The position numbers were made by a program, and so were the translations under genes. Below are positions 43,464-57,000 of a DNA stretch of 64,000 nucleotides, piece after piece; the stretch's first letter is position 1, and each line of letters starts with the position of its first letter. Below the pieces are notes generated by a model. That model ran no database searches. It was given only the letters and a program-made list of their open reading frames with translations, and was not told where the DNA came from. This stretch comes from Caenorhabditis remanei (Eukaryota; Nematoda; Chromadorea; Rhabditida; Rhabditidae): contig NC_071328.1 of NCBI RefSeq assembly GCF_010183535.1, positions 11,470,001 to 11,534,000 on the forward strand. Direction: 5' to 3'.

Positions 43464-44114
43464 ATGCCGTCGAAAGCAGCAGTCACTTCAAGACTATCAT
43501 TCTTCAATTTGCTTCGTGAGTTCTTCACGTGTCACTGGTTCTACTCCATTTCTTTACAGCATGTGTAATCGTGATCACTCTATTCTGTTTGGCAATTCCA
43601 TTGATCTTGCTCACTATTGGAATCACTAAGCGCGATGACTGCCAAGCTGATCCAAGAATCCCAAAATGGATGATTGTTGTGGCTGTTTTGATGTTAATTG
43701 AAAGATTCATTGGATCTGTTAATACAATTAAAGATAGAAGATTCATCCGGGAGAATCCAAAACCAGTGTTCGAAGAAGATGGTGATAACCATGCTCTGAT
43801 TGATTGGACACAAAGAAGAAAACATAATAAATCATCAGTATTTGCCGTTCTCGGAGCATTCATTCGACTGGTTCAATTCATTACGTATGCACGTTTGAAG
43901 GTCCTAAATCAACAAAAACCTCAATTTCAGATTCATTCTCGGATGTGTCTACGTCTTTGGAATCTATTCCATCAGCGATCAATGCAATCCTCTCGTCTTC
44001 TGGACTTCCTTTATCTATTGCCTACTCTCTATTATTTTCTATATAATTGGAGCATGTGTACTAGGATGTGTCTGTTGTTGTGTTGCTCTCATGAATGACA
44101 GTTTTGCTCAATAA
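43464..44114 (+). CDS. four-pass membrane protein, tandem family member B (TMEM272-like)
   Basis: The first exon begins MPSKAAVTSRLSFFNLL and splices from CTTC/GTGAG to the acceptor CTTTACAG, in the same phase as the paralogues. The central motif is RDDCQADPRIPKWMIVVAVLMLIERFIGSV, and the third exon starts with TFILGCVYVFGIYSISDQCN. Four hydrophobic stretches are seen, the last rich in Cys (GCVCCCVAL). A TTCAG acceptor ends four bases before the ATG, so trans-splicing is likely. It is the copy with the loop DGDNHALIDWTQRRKHNKSS. Confidence 0.75.
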
Positions 44115-44550
44115 GAATAGAGGGAGCTGAAGAATATGATTTATTTGATTTCAACTTACCATATTAATTTGAACACGAAGAACGACTCGATTACTGTAGG
44201 TACAGTAACCTGAGTAACTTGAAAAGTCAACATAAAAAGTGAAGTTTTTAAAAGATTTATAACTTCACCAAAAAAGAGAGCACATCTTTCATTAACAAAC
44301 AAAAATGCGTCATAGGCGCGGCAGATAAGATGATTCAGCCGAAGTGACAACGAGACAAACAAATTCTTCAAATTGCAAGTATTTCAACTGAAACACGAAC
44401 TGATAAAAAACGAAAAAATGCACTGAATTTCTTTCGCTGATAAGTGTTATCAAAGAAAACCTCCCCGAAATAAGTGACTCCTTTTTGAATTAAATGTCTT
44501 ATTTTCACATTTCCAACGATTTACCGCTCTCTCTTCGATCGAAAAGAAAT
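44115..44550. other. spacer between membrane genes B and C
   Basis: 436 bases hold the 3' UTR of gene B and the promoter of gene C. No coding exon or RNA gene is seen. Confidence 0.4.
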
Positions 44551-45402
44551 ATGTCAAAGTCAGCTGATATTGGAGTTTTATGTGCACTATGTTGTGGTTT
44601 ACGTAAGCTTTTGAGTGATTTTGAATGGAAGTGAGAAGACGGTTTCCAGAAGCTTTCATTGCAATGACATGTGTACTTTTGGCAATTCCGTTATATCTTT
44701 TGATTGTTGGAATTATAAAACTGGATAGTTGTTCAGCTGATTCAAGAATTCCGATCTGGATGATTTGTACTTCTGCAATTATGATAATAGAGAGAATGAT
44801 GGAATCAATGAATCAGGCAATGGATCTGAAATTCGTGAATAATAATCCACGACCCGAAATAACCGAGAGACGAAAGTTGAAGGAATGGGAAAATGAGAGA
44901 TATAAAAACAGGTCGACAATGCTTTTCGCTATGATTTCTTTGAGTCGAGTGGCCATTTTCGTAACGTAAGTTTCCTTTTTCAGATATTCAACTTTAAATA
45001 AGTGGCCGTCTCGAAGCTCGTTCTGAAAATCAGTCTAATACGAGTTGTCTTTGTGACCTACAAACAAAATCTTTTTTGAAATTCCGAAGATAACATCAAA
45101 CTGATTTTGTAACACAAGAATTTAGTATTTTCTCAGCATTTAACGGTTAATTTTTGAAATAACAGTCTCACTGTATTCTCCAAATTTATCTTTCCAGAAC
45201 AATCGTCGGAAGTGCCTTAGTTTTCTCCGCCTACTCGAATCGTTCTCAATGTGATGGTCTTCTTTATTGGTCTGCATTCGTTTTTTGTATTGCATCCCTT
45301 GTTATTTTCCTACTAGGAGGGGTTGTTATCGGTGGAATGTTTTGTATTATGCTAATTGTTGGGAAGAGGAACAACAAAGTTGTAAGGTCCGAGAGAAGAT
45401 GA
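44551..45402 (+). CDS. four-pass membrane protein, tandem family member C (TMEM272-like)
   Basis: The start exon (MSKSADIGVLCALCCGL) splices into QAFIAMTCVLLAIPLYLL, then the shared motif LDSCSADSRIPIWMI, a loop NNPRPEITERRKLKEWENERYKNRS, and after the last intron TTIVGSALVFSAYSNRSQCD. The tail after the fourth membrane stretch is basic (VGKRNNKVVRSERR), unlike copies A and B. The second intron (about 44968-45197) is longer than in gene A or B. All three copies are intact, so the cluster is an active tandem family. Confidence 0.75.
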
Positions 45403-45592
45403 TAAAAGGTTTGATTTATTAGTGATTATTTTCGAACTTTGGTATTAGAATGTAAAAAAGAGGCTCTATGAGCAAATGGACATGTACATGGACTTGGAAG
45501 AAGAACACAGATAGGAAGGAGAGAAGCGAATGATACAGGAGAGAGATCAAAATAGTAGGTTTTGTTGGGAGTTCAAGTGACAAATGGGGAAG

Positions 45593-45987
45593 TTATGTAA
45601 TGCTTTGACGGAGTCCCTTGGTATTCTGGATTTTCTTTCCGCACATTGCACAAATTCCTTTTTGATAGGCGCATGTCGAGCAGTAGTGACTTCCAGCCTG
45701 CAAAATGAATTATACATGACACATGATAAGTTAATTTCTTACCTGATGAATGAGCATTTTGCACAGTTTACACTTGGCACCGACGATTGTGGCCCTAAAA
45801 AAGTATTAGTAAATACTGAAATTACAGATTCCGAATAATCTCACTTTTTTTGAACACCGATCAGACGATTTTTGGTTGTCATTGTTTTTGGTCCAGTGCC
45901 GTCTGCATTACGATTAACCTTCTTGTTCCGGTATGGATCAACTCCGACGATTTTTGTCAGTTTCTTCTCGCAATCCCCACAAACCAT
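45593..45987 (-). CDS. CRIPT homologue (cysteine-rich PDZ-binding protein)
   Basis: Three exons give about 100 residues, the usual CRIPT length. The N-terminus MVCGDCEKKLTKIVGVDPYRN matches CRIPT (MVCEKCEKKL in vertebrates, from memory). Four Cys pairs are present: CGDC, CKLC, CSTC and CAMC, with KKIQNTKGLRQSIT at the end. Vertebrate CRIPT binds the third PDZ domain of PSD-95 through its C-terminus and also acts in minor-spliceosome assembly. The C-terminus here ends in ...QSIT rather than a strong PDZ ligand. An acceptor TTGTTCAG ends about eight bases before the ATG, and rpb-3 ends about 200 bases upstream on the same strand, so this is probably the second gene of an operon using SL2. Confidence 0.92.
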
Positions 45988-46190
45988 GTTTTTGTCTGAA
46001 CAATTATTTGGTTCTATTTTTGTTTCAATTTTTTTTTCAGATATTACTGTAGGTTTAAACGACTTCTTTTGCCTTTGAAACAGTTCAATTAGCAAACGAA
46101 AAACGTTCATTCAGAATATAAATTATAAACGGGTCAACGAGAAGATCAATATAAAAATAAAAACGGATTAGAAGTAGAGATCTGTTGAAA

Positions 46191-47274
46191 TCACTGTTGT
46201 TGGGCGTGCGCTTGAAGTTCCAAAGAGAGAGCCATATTGAGTTCTTCGAGTTTCTTTTTGAGAATTCCAATTCCCATCGTAACAATTCGTTGAACTGGGA
46301 GAGCGCCAGTGCCTTCGACTGAAACACGCAAGGATAGATTATTATCACTGGACAAGAACAACTTACTCGAAAAGAAAAATTTGTTCGGTTTTCCGTCTTG
46401 ATCAAACGGCGCTTCTTTCTCAGTACTGTCTTCTGGCAGAGCAGAGTGGTCACTTCTGGAAAATGATAAAACGTAAGTTTCATAACAATCACAATATGTT
46501 TCCTCACCTTGGCCACTCCTCAACATTTGGGTAAATCGTATGACGTAGAGCATTGTCTGGATCGTATTCAAAAGCTACTCCGCATGTTGGATTCCACTTA
46601 GCGTGCTCCTTTCCAAATCCTTTCTTGGCATATGCTTTGAGATTCAATTCTTGACCTTTTCGAAGCTTGACAATCAAAATTTCTTCTCGGTTGTGGAAAT
46701 CCTCTCGACCTGTTCCACGTTCACGAAGTGCTTTTCCGCATGCAGGACGAACTGTCTGAAAGCAAGCAAGAATTGGGAAGACCTTCTTCGAACAAACAAT
46801 TACCGTATCATTGTTCATACAGCGTAAATCTGCTGTAGTGACTGCCAAAGTTGCCTCGTCTTTGCACTTCATTTGCAAGATGAAAGGAATCGAACATTCA
46901 TCGCAGAACTCGGCACATTCACATTCCTTTAAATTTAAAATCTCATAATTTTTAGTTAAAAATTTTGCTCACTCTTGTGTATTGCATTTTTTCCACATGA
47001 TAATCAGAGAGAAACGGAATTAATCCCATTCTGTGTGCGATGAACTCATCGTGAAGAACTGAAGTGTTGGTTTCAATTTGCACCCAATCGATGGCAATTG
47101 TTGGAACCTGAAAAAACATTTTTTCAAGATAAATCATTAGTCTTCCCTTACCTCTGCCATAAACACACGCCTTAACGAATTAGCGACACTCAAATCTGTG
47201 TCCCATAACACAAACTTCATTAAATCATTTGACAGTTCTGTCACCTCGATGTTCGGCTGATTGGCATATGGCAT
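46191..47274 (-). CDS. rpb-3: RNA polymerase II subunit RPB3
   Basis: Several exons join from [48 protein letters not shown] (ATG at 47274), with the alpha-like dimerisation signature [20 protein letters not shown], and the [14 protein letters not shown] motif shared with bacterial alpha. The Cys-rich zinc site [10 protein letters not shown] follows in the insertion domain, then [25 protein letters not shown], typical of Rpb3. The length is about 280 residues. Rpb3 pairs with Rpb11 to nucleate Pol II assembly in the nucleus. An acceptor TTTTTACAG lies two bases before the ATG, a probable spliced-leader site. Its start diverges from pas-4, with 283 bases between them. Confidence 0.96.
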
Positions 47275-48539
<1,265 letters not shown>

Positions 48540-51020
48540 AAACCGATGATCGTCAACTCTGTCAATTCTCTGTGTGTATTCATTTCCCAGTTATTCGCTC
48601 CCTTTTCCCTTTGAAAAACCTAATTTATTTTATTCATTTTTATTGACGGGAATAAAACTTCAAATTCCCCTTCCAGAAAACTGAAAAAAACAGAAGAAGA
48701 GATATATCCGAAATGACAGGATAATTGCGGGGTTCATTGAAAAAAAAGAAATGCGGAATAGAACGAAAATTCAAGCTTCATCGTCAGTGTGGAACTGACT
48801 CTTTCTTTAATAATCTCAAAGTAAGTCCATCTGATTTCCGTATAGATTGCTTCTCAACTCAATTTTCACTGACTTTGGTTTATTGTCTTTCAAAAGTTCC
48901 TCCCTCACTTTTTTACTCGAATGTCTTCCGATGACTCGACAGAAGGCGCAGTAGTTATGTAAATTGTTCTATACATTTCCTCTTTCTCTGTAGAGAAAAA
49001 GAGCAAGGTTGAAGCGAAGTTTTGAAAAGATTCCGAAAGAATTGTGCGGAGAAATCGGGAGGTAGCTGAAGAAGTGAATTTGAATATGAAGAGAGTAAGA
49101 ATATTTGATTGAGAGAATCGCCAGTTTTGGGACATTTTATGAGTCTCTGGTAGTTCAACGTTGACCACTAGTAGAGAGCGATTAGATTTTTGTTAGTTTA
49201 GAAGCGTAACTGTTTAGGATATCCAGTAGGAAGTTAGTGTACTGTGGATTAGAACACGAAATTTGGAAAGAATCTAAAAAATCTGAGAAAAAATTTAGAC
49301 ATCGGTGAACTTGGAGATCGTGTATCGGCGGTTCTGATGTTCAGAATGTTTCAAAATGTGTCTTTTAATCCTGTAAAAAATCTCTTCTCCGTGTAATACC
49401 ACTCTAGGACGAGTCCCTGCCAAAAAGTGAACTCTAGCAGTAGATTTAGACAACTTCAGTTTTCTATCGAAAACTACCAAAGCATCTCGGTAAACTCGTC
49501 CAACTTACTGTATCATGTCTGCCGACTGTATGCAAGCCATCTACAGAAAGTCGCCAGAGATGCTGCAGAAAGTTGAACGAGTTTACCGAGCAATTACTTT
49601 TCTAACGTTACTGTGACGCGTATTTTCAGTTCTGAACTTCACATCGTCTTCTATAAAAACATAGTCTTTCTTCAAATGACCTTCCTGAAGAACCCCTATA
49701 TTTTTCTTCCCATTAATTCAGTTTTCAGACATTTCCTGTTCCAACTCTCACACTCCCTTAATAAATCTCAACATGTTCCCTATCTAAAAAATAATTGAAC
49801 TACTAATCCCTTCTTCTTTCCCTCTCCGCTTCTCCTGCCCATTGACCCATAATAACCCAATAAGGCTCTCGAGAAGAAAAGGGGGCGTGGCTTAGGAGAT
49901 CCAAAGGCGGTAGCTTCTGGAGAGTAAGAGCCAGAGTCCCCTCTATTCAATAAACTATATATTTTGAAACATCCTTCCCATTTTTAATTCAATTTTTGTC
50001 ACATTTTACGAATCAAATCGAACGGATTCCTTATTCTTCTCGCATAAAAACGAGAAATGTTTGTCCGAAAATGGAACATGGATCCAAAAGGAAACGACTG
50101 GGACAAAACGAATTTGTGCCCCAGAAATCAACTCTTTTTCTCCTTTTTTCTTCCTACTTTTCGTACTTTTTCTCTTTTTTACACTTTTGCTTTCTTATCC
50201 TTTTTAACAACAAAAAGAAGATTCTTTTCTTCCGTTTTTCAACTAAAAACTCATCTCTTTTCCCGTTTTGAAAACGTTGAAAAGGTGTCTTTTTGCCTCC
50301 GAATTTTGATTCAATTTAGAGTTTAACCGCCCAGAAATCTCTTCTTTTTCTTCTTCTTTTCCACCAGATTCACCCTTTTTTGTAATATTTTTTCTGTAAA
50401 TAACGTGTGCACTTTTTAGAAAAATAGAAGAAGAAAAAGAGGAGGAAAAGCTGAATTTTATGATCTACAAATAGTAAATAAGCAAATATCAAATAGGTTT
50501 CTTTTTCCTTATTTGTTGTATTTTTGAAACTGTTTTCTTTTTTGAAAACTAGTGTTTTTTGGATTTTCCAGGTTTTCTTGATTCAGGGTTTGACATCTGA
50601 GGATCAGAATTCAAGAATTTGGATTTTGAATCATGGATTCAGGACTAAAAGTTCTGAATTCAAGAGTTGAAGTTTCAGATTCTGTATTTCAGATTCTGAA
50701 TTTTAGAGTCTGATTTCCAGATTATTAATTCCAGATTCCGATATTCAAATCTGAATTCTGGATCCCCAGTTCGGAATTCAAAATTACTGATTTTCTGATT
50801 TTCTATGTATTTTCAATTCAAAGCTTCCGGGTGTAGAACTTCTAATTCTATAGTGAGACATTCTATTTCAGATTCCTGAATCTTGACATCTTCATTTTTA
50901 GCTTCAAATCAGAATATTTTGTTTTCATCTCTGAAATTCCTCTATCCCTCAACTCAATTCTCTCTCATTTCCAGGAACATCGAATAAAATGGATTGAATT
51001 CTGTGACTCTTCAGTGAACA
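48540..51020. promoter_or_regulatory. 2.5 kb intergenic region upstream of cle-1
   Basis: This holds the pas-4 3' UTR and the cle-1 5' region. A small TIR element lies at 49486-49590 (CTCGGTAAACTCGT and its inverse ACGAGTTTACCGAG). From about 50575 to 50930 the sequence is a degenerate tract built on short words such as GATTCAGAATTC and TTTCAGATTCTG. No other gene is seen. Confidence 0.5.
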
Positions 51021-54000
51021 ATGATAGGATCTACTCATTTTCTCTTTTTTCTTCTCATTTTTGGTCTACTGTATTCCACTGGAGCGCTCTTTCAACATGG
51101 TTCGTTTCTTGTTTCCAAAATTTGAATCAATAATTCTGAATACCAAGTGCAATAACAATAAAGCCAAAAGAAATACCGAAAAGAGGTATGTTACCGGAAG
51201 AAAGAGAGCAGCTAGTAGCAGCTAATAGGTGTCAACGAAAGCGTGTTCTAATCGTCTCTTTCTCTCTCTCCTCGACTTCCGGATTTCCGTTTTCAACCAC
51301 TTTTTCTCTGCGTCTTTTCGTCTTCAATGCTCTCTCGTCTTGCACAAATTGGGCATTGTTTTCGAGAAATAGAAAGAAAAAGAACGAATATATATGTACA
51401 GGTGTTTGATTTGACCTTCTGAAGGGAAGGAGAATTATGAAAAAATAGAAGATATTTTTCAGAAGACCGTGTTCCAAATGCTCCTCAAAATGTTCGTGTC
51501 AAGACCCAATCCACTTCAGCGACACTCTGGTGGGATGCCCCACCGGATCCTACAGTACTCATTAGAGGGTATACTGTAGAATATGGAGAAGGAAGTATTT
51601 CGCAGCGGATTCTGATAGAGGGACCGGATAGTACTTCGTTTACTGTTACGAGGCTGGGTGAGTTCTGATGGAAATCAAGCGCGTCAAAGGCGCGCCAAAC
51701 AGAACAATTGTGTTTTGACTATTTGGTGTTTCTACCCAGTTCTGAAAAAATGAGCAATAAAACCCGAAATTAGATTTTTTTAGTAGATCAGTGTGGAGGT
51801 TGGCTTCATCGAAGATGCAGAATCGGTCAAAAAGTTGTAAACTTTGGGTGTTTACAGTTGAAATTGTCCAACTTTGAGAGTGTGTCATGGTAATACTGAT
51901 TGTCCCATCAAGTACATTTTTAATGGATCAGACTGATAAAAAGTATAGCTTTATTTTTGTAGTTGACAACTTTTTTGTTCGGACACTCTCTAGCAAGTTA
52001 CGTATTGACCAAGAAATTTCTCCCTCAAATCGACCGACCAATTTCAGTGTAAAATAGTGCGATTTTTGATCTGTCATCATAAAATGACCGTAACTCTCTA
52101 GAGAGTGTCCGTACAAAAAAGTTGTCAACAACAAAAATCAAGCTCTACTTTTGATCTGTATGATCCATCAAAAATCTACTTGGTGGGGCAATGAAAATTA
52201 CCAAGATACACTCTCAAAATTGGACAATTTCAACTGAAAACGGTCAAAGTTTACAACCTTTTGACCGGTACTGTAGGTATTTGAATCAATCTCGCAGAGA
52301 AAGCAAACACAATAGCTTACCTTTACTATCTTATTCTCTGATTATTAATTAATTTTAGATACTAAAATTACAAATCTTGCCTCTTCCAGCACCCAGCACA
52401 AACTACGTTTTCGCGGTTTCCGCCTACAATGAAGCAGAAGGAGAAGACGGTACAAAAGTGATGGTAGCTGCGAAAACCCGGCAAGCTGAGGGAAGTCAAA
52501 CTGAGAAATTATGGCCGCCGACATCAGTTAGAGCAAGAGTTGATGAGAAGGCTATTCCTGGAAGTGCAATTGTTTCTTGGGATGATCCGAATCCGGAGAA
52601 TGCTGCGGATAATTCAATTGATTCAACTCAAAGACAATATGTGATCAAGTAAGTGGAAGAATTTCAAACACGCGCATAACTTTTGAATTCCAGCTACGGT
52701 ATCTATGAAAGCGACGCCCAACAAAAAGTACGTTCTAATGCAAAAGCTGTTCGTCTGACTGGATTGTTACCTGGAAAGGAATATGAAGTAGCAGTCAAAG
52801 TTGTTGCTGGAGACGGAAGTGAGAGTCCGTGGAGTATTCGAGATCTCTTTTTGGTTCCTGAGAGTGAGTTCCCAAGTAGAAAACCACAATAAAAGTCCTG
52901 ATTCCAGCTAAAACTACATCTCGATTCGATTGGTTCTGTCGACTCAACGACACTGAAATGTGTGCAATCGACAGCTCCCCGCACTGGAAATTGTGCACGG
53001 AGAAGCATGACACGTATACACAAAGAGATGCAGGAGCATGTCCAAGGGTACAGTATCCCTCTTCACCTGCACATCTAACGACTCCAGCTATCAATCTACC
53101 GGATGCACAGAGACTTTGTTTCTATTTTCGATTTGCTCTTCTCAATTTTCATCCTGGTCGGTAGTTTTTCTGACAATTGTTATAGTGTCACTGATTGCTC
53201 TCACGCTTCGAAAACTAACGAGTGTAGATTTTCATTTTTGTAGTTCAAGATTTTTTGAGATCTCATCAAGTTTCAGAGATATGACGGCCACCCTCGTTCC
53301 CCAATACAAAAATGAAGATCTAGATTTGAAAAGTTGAGAACTGTACATTTGAAACAGTAAGACTGTCATAGACATGACCAATCCGAGAAATGTAATCTTG
53401 AAATGATTGGACTTCTCGTAACGTCGGAACACTCTTCCAAAGTTTACTGATCATTACTGAAAATTCCTTTATAAATCTCTATTTTTCATTATTTCAAATA
53501 TAAATTCATACCGAATTCAGGCCTAATGAAAGTCGAAATCTACTCCGACGGCGACCACTCAAATCGTCAAATCGTCTGGAAAACTAGAATGGCAAATGTC
53601 AGAACTCATGCTGTTCAGAATGTCTACATACCATTCGGACAACAAGTTCGACCATTCAAAGTACGCGAAATTTCGGTGAAATCTCATTTCAGAAAAATCT
53701 CATTTCAGGTTTCTGTATCATTGAAATGGGATGGTCAACCAATGCCACGTGTCATCGTTCACGAAATGGATGTGTTGAGTGGAGGTTGTTCGGAGAGATC
53801 AACAGGTGAGAGAGGATACTGTAGAAATTTGTGTGTATTTTCGGAGAATCACAGTATGGTTACTGTAGTTACAGTAACCGGCGAACAGCACCAGATTTCT
53901 ATTAATGACAACTAGTCCAACATTGTAACTATATATAATTTGGAAAAAAGACTTCCTAGTTCCTTCTACCAAAATTCCTGAATTCTCCATTTATGCACAT

Positions 54001-57000
54001 CTCTCCTCTAAAACACTTGAAACCAAAACAATGCATTCTTCGTCTTCTTCCTTCCCATCAAAATGTAGTAGTGCCCAGGAGGTTGTCCCTTCTCTCACCA
54101 TCAAAAAACTAGCGCATCCTCTCTTTTTTGTCTTGGTCCCCCCCAACGTCTTCTTCTTTCCTCTCTTCCGTCCACCAGACTCCGCCCACACAGTTTGGAG
54201 AAGTCCCTCTCTCTGGGCGTGCTTTGTTTCACACGGATATATAGAGAAACTGAAGGGAAACAACTCTGATGTATAACTAACTTTGGTCCCTCCCTCTGAA
54301 CCAAGAAGAAGCAAGAAAGAAAAAAGAAAACAAAAAGAGGAGCATTTTCATATTTCCATCGTCGACACTCATATAATCCCAAGGAATTACCCGAACCTCT
54401 TCTATTCCCTACTTCTTACTTTTTGTCTTTTCTTGTCTATATCACTTGATGAACTCCAATGTTACTGCCACATCATTTTGGAGGATTACTGTACTTTTGT
54501 GCTCTCTATTTCATACGAGTTTCACAAGCACAACCTCCCACATTCTTCGCGGTGAATTCACTTCCAGGTGGTGAGTTGTTTCTTTTTTTCTAGCACAAAA
54601 GTATGGTTTTATGTGAAAGCGGTTATCGAGTATCTGTTTTCTAAAAAAAATTATATCCGGTAAGATCTCGAATACGAATTTTTCCGGTTAAGACCTTGGA
54701 GAATTTCCGGTTTCTTAGAGCTCTGTTCGAGCAGAAGCTGAATGAATAAGTGTGAAACTGATAATCCATCCTAAAAACAACTTTTTAAATTTGTCTGGCC
54801 CACATTGTATCCGTATACCTTTTCCATTTTTCCCCATCTCCAACTACATATGTTCTCCCAATGACGTATACAGATGAGCGGTACTCTCAAAGCTTTCAAA
54901 ACAAAAACATCATACTGTAGGTGTGACGTTTTGTGCCGACACAGATGTTTTTTGGAAGCTTTTGACCTTCACGAGTATAAGTGAAGTGCTGAGTTTCTGG
55001 GGGACTCCTACTTGATTTATTGTTGTTTGAGGGATTGACTTTAGACTTTATACTAAAGTTTTTGGTGAGAGGGCGTTGAAAAAGGCTATGAAGAGTTCTG
55101 TGGTAGAATTAGATTCTAGGCGATTTGAGAATTGTATTTTTCAAAAAAGGGATATGTTCTCCGAGATTGACGACTTGTACCAATACACCCTTCTTCTCCT
55201 TTTCCACCAGCTTCTTCGCCTCCTCTTGACGTGGCAATTGTTGCTCTTCCAAACGGAACACAATTGGCACCTGTCATTCCCTTCTTCCTTTCTTCTCTCC
55301 ATATTCAGCTCTTCTTCTTCGAGATTCTAGTTGTCCTCCCCTTTCTCCTCCCGAATATCTCCCAAGAGAGGGACGTCTCTCTCTTTTTGTCTTCTCCCGT
55401 GAAGCGTAAGATATCTCTTGTATTCGGTTTGTATCTCCACAGGAGACGAATGGTTTGAGAGGGAGGGAGAGAGTGTCGCTTTTTCATTTATTCATCCATC
55501 ATTATATTTGTTAGATATATTGACATGACCACCAAGGATTATGACACCACGATGAAGTGTGTTTGGAAATTGGGAAAAAGAAAGAAGGGGGAGATATTGT
55601 AGTAGTTGGAGACAAGATATTAGTACATTTGTTGTTGTACTTATTAATAATTGATACGTGGGGAAAATTGTTGAGATAATTAAAGAGTGAAGGAGGGGAA
55701 AACATAAGCATGCTGTGATGATGTACTGTAGCTTAATGACTTCGGAGCGTCAACAAAAAGAAAGAAATTGAAGCTTCGATCATTGCAAGTTCATTGCAAT
55801 AGTTGGGATCATTTTTGGGATTTAGTTCCCAGAAGTGAGAAATTTAAACCTTACACTCGAAGCATACAGTACCGGTGAATAGGTTATGAACTTTGGCCGT
55901 TTACATTTGAATTTCTCCAACTTTGAGAGTGTGCCATGGTAATTAAGATTGTCACACACAGTAGTTTTTAAATGGTTCATACAGATCAAAAGTAGAGCTT
56001 CATTTTTGTAGTTGGCAACTTTTTTGTAAGGACACTCCCTAGCAAGTTACATATCGACAAAGTAATTTCTCCCTCAAATCGACGTATTTCAGTGCAAAAT
56101 TATTGGATTTTTGAGCTGTCGTCTTAAAATGACCATAACTCTATAGGAAGTGCCCGTACAATAAAGTTGTCGACTACAAAAATGGAGTTCTAGGTTTGAC
56201 CTGTACGATCCATTAAAACTTTCTTGGTGGGACAATCAGTGATACTGAAACACACTCTCAAAACTGAAAACCTCCAAAGTTCATAACTCATTGACTGGCA
56301 CTATAGAGCACGCTTCAGTCAGGCAGAGGACGGTTTTGAGATTGCTATCTTTTGGAACTTCCGTGATATTCAAATTGAAATTCACACCTGGAATCTCGCA
56401 AAACGATAGTTGAACTTTGTGAATCTCACAGCAAAAACCAAATGCTTGTTTGAGAAAAAATCCGTAAATTCACACATTTTTGCAGTCACAACTTCTGGAT
56501 AATTCTACCAAATTCAGTGATATAGTGCTCAAAAGTTAGGAGTGGAGGAATTGACTCTAGCTTCTCTGCTCTATCTCTCTTTCAAAAGTCACCTTCAATT
56601 TCAGCTTGTCACATGGTTGTTACACCATTCATTTATTCTCGAACTTTCCCAGTTGTTTAACCTAGAACTAATTACAGTGTCTCGCCATTACTCCGTCACT
56701 TTTGTTTTTCCATTCAAACCTCTTTTTTTATGACGGTTTCCTTCGAATCGTCTCTCCGCTTCCCTAAAATGTAATAAATTACATAATAAAGGTCGATTGC
56801 TAATGCGCTTTAGCAGTAGCTAAGACAAAAAACGGGACGGAGAAAAGAGAGAAAAACAGTTGATTTGTATTCGTCCATTTTGATTCATTTCGATTCGAAA
56901 TCGATGTGTCGAGGTAGTTTTCCGAGGTTAATGGTCACACGGATTTGATGGAAGAAATCGGGGAAGAAAAATGACAGAAACGAAGAAGAATGAACATCGA

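Noticed and set aside
43525..43863. 112-residue - strand frame over membrane gene B
   Set aside because: Antisense shadow. The + strand frame has the family motif, matching exon phases and paralogues on both sides.
53806..53915. Alternative end of cle-1 by read-through (ending ...QISINDN)
   Set aside because: The reading frame continues only through a TACTGTAG-type repeat common in Caenorhabditis introns. The proper donor GTGAG at 53806 is strong.
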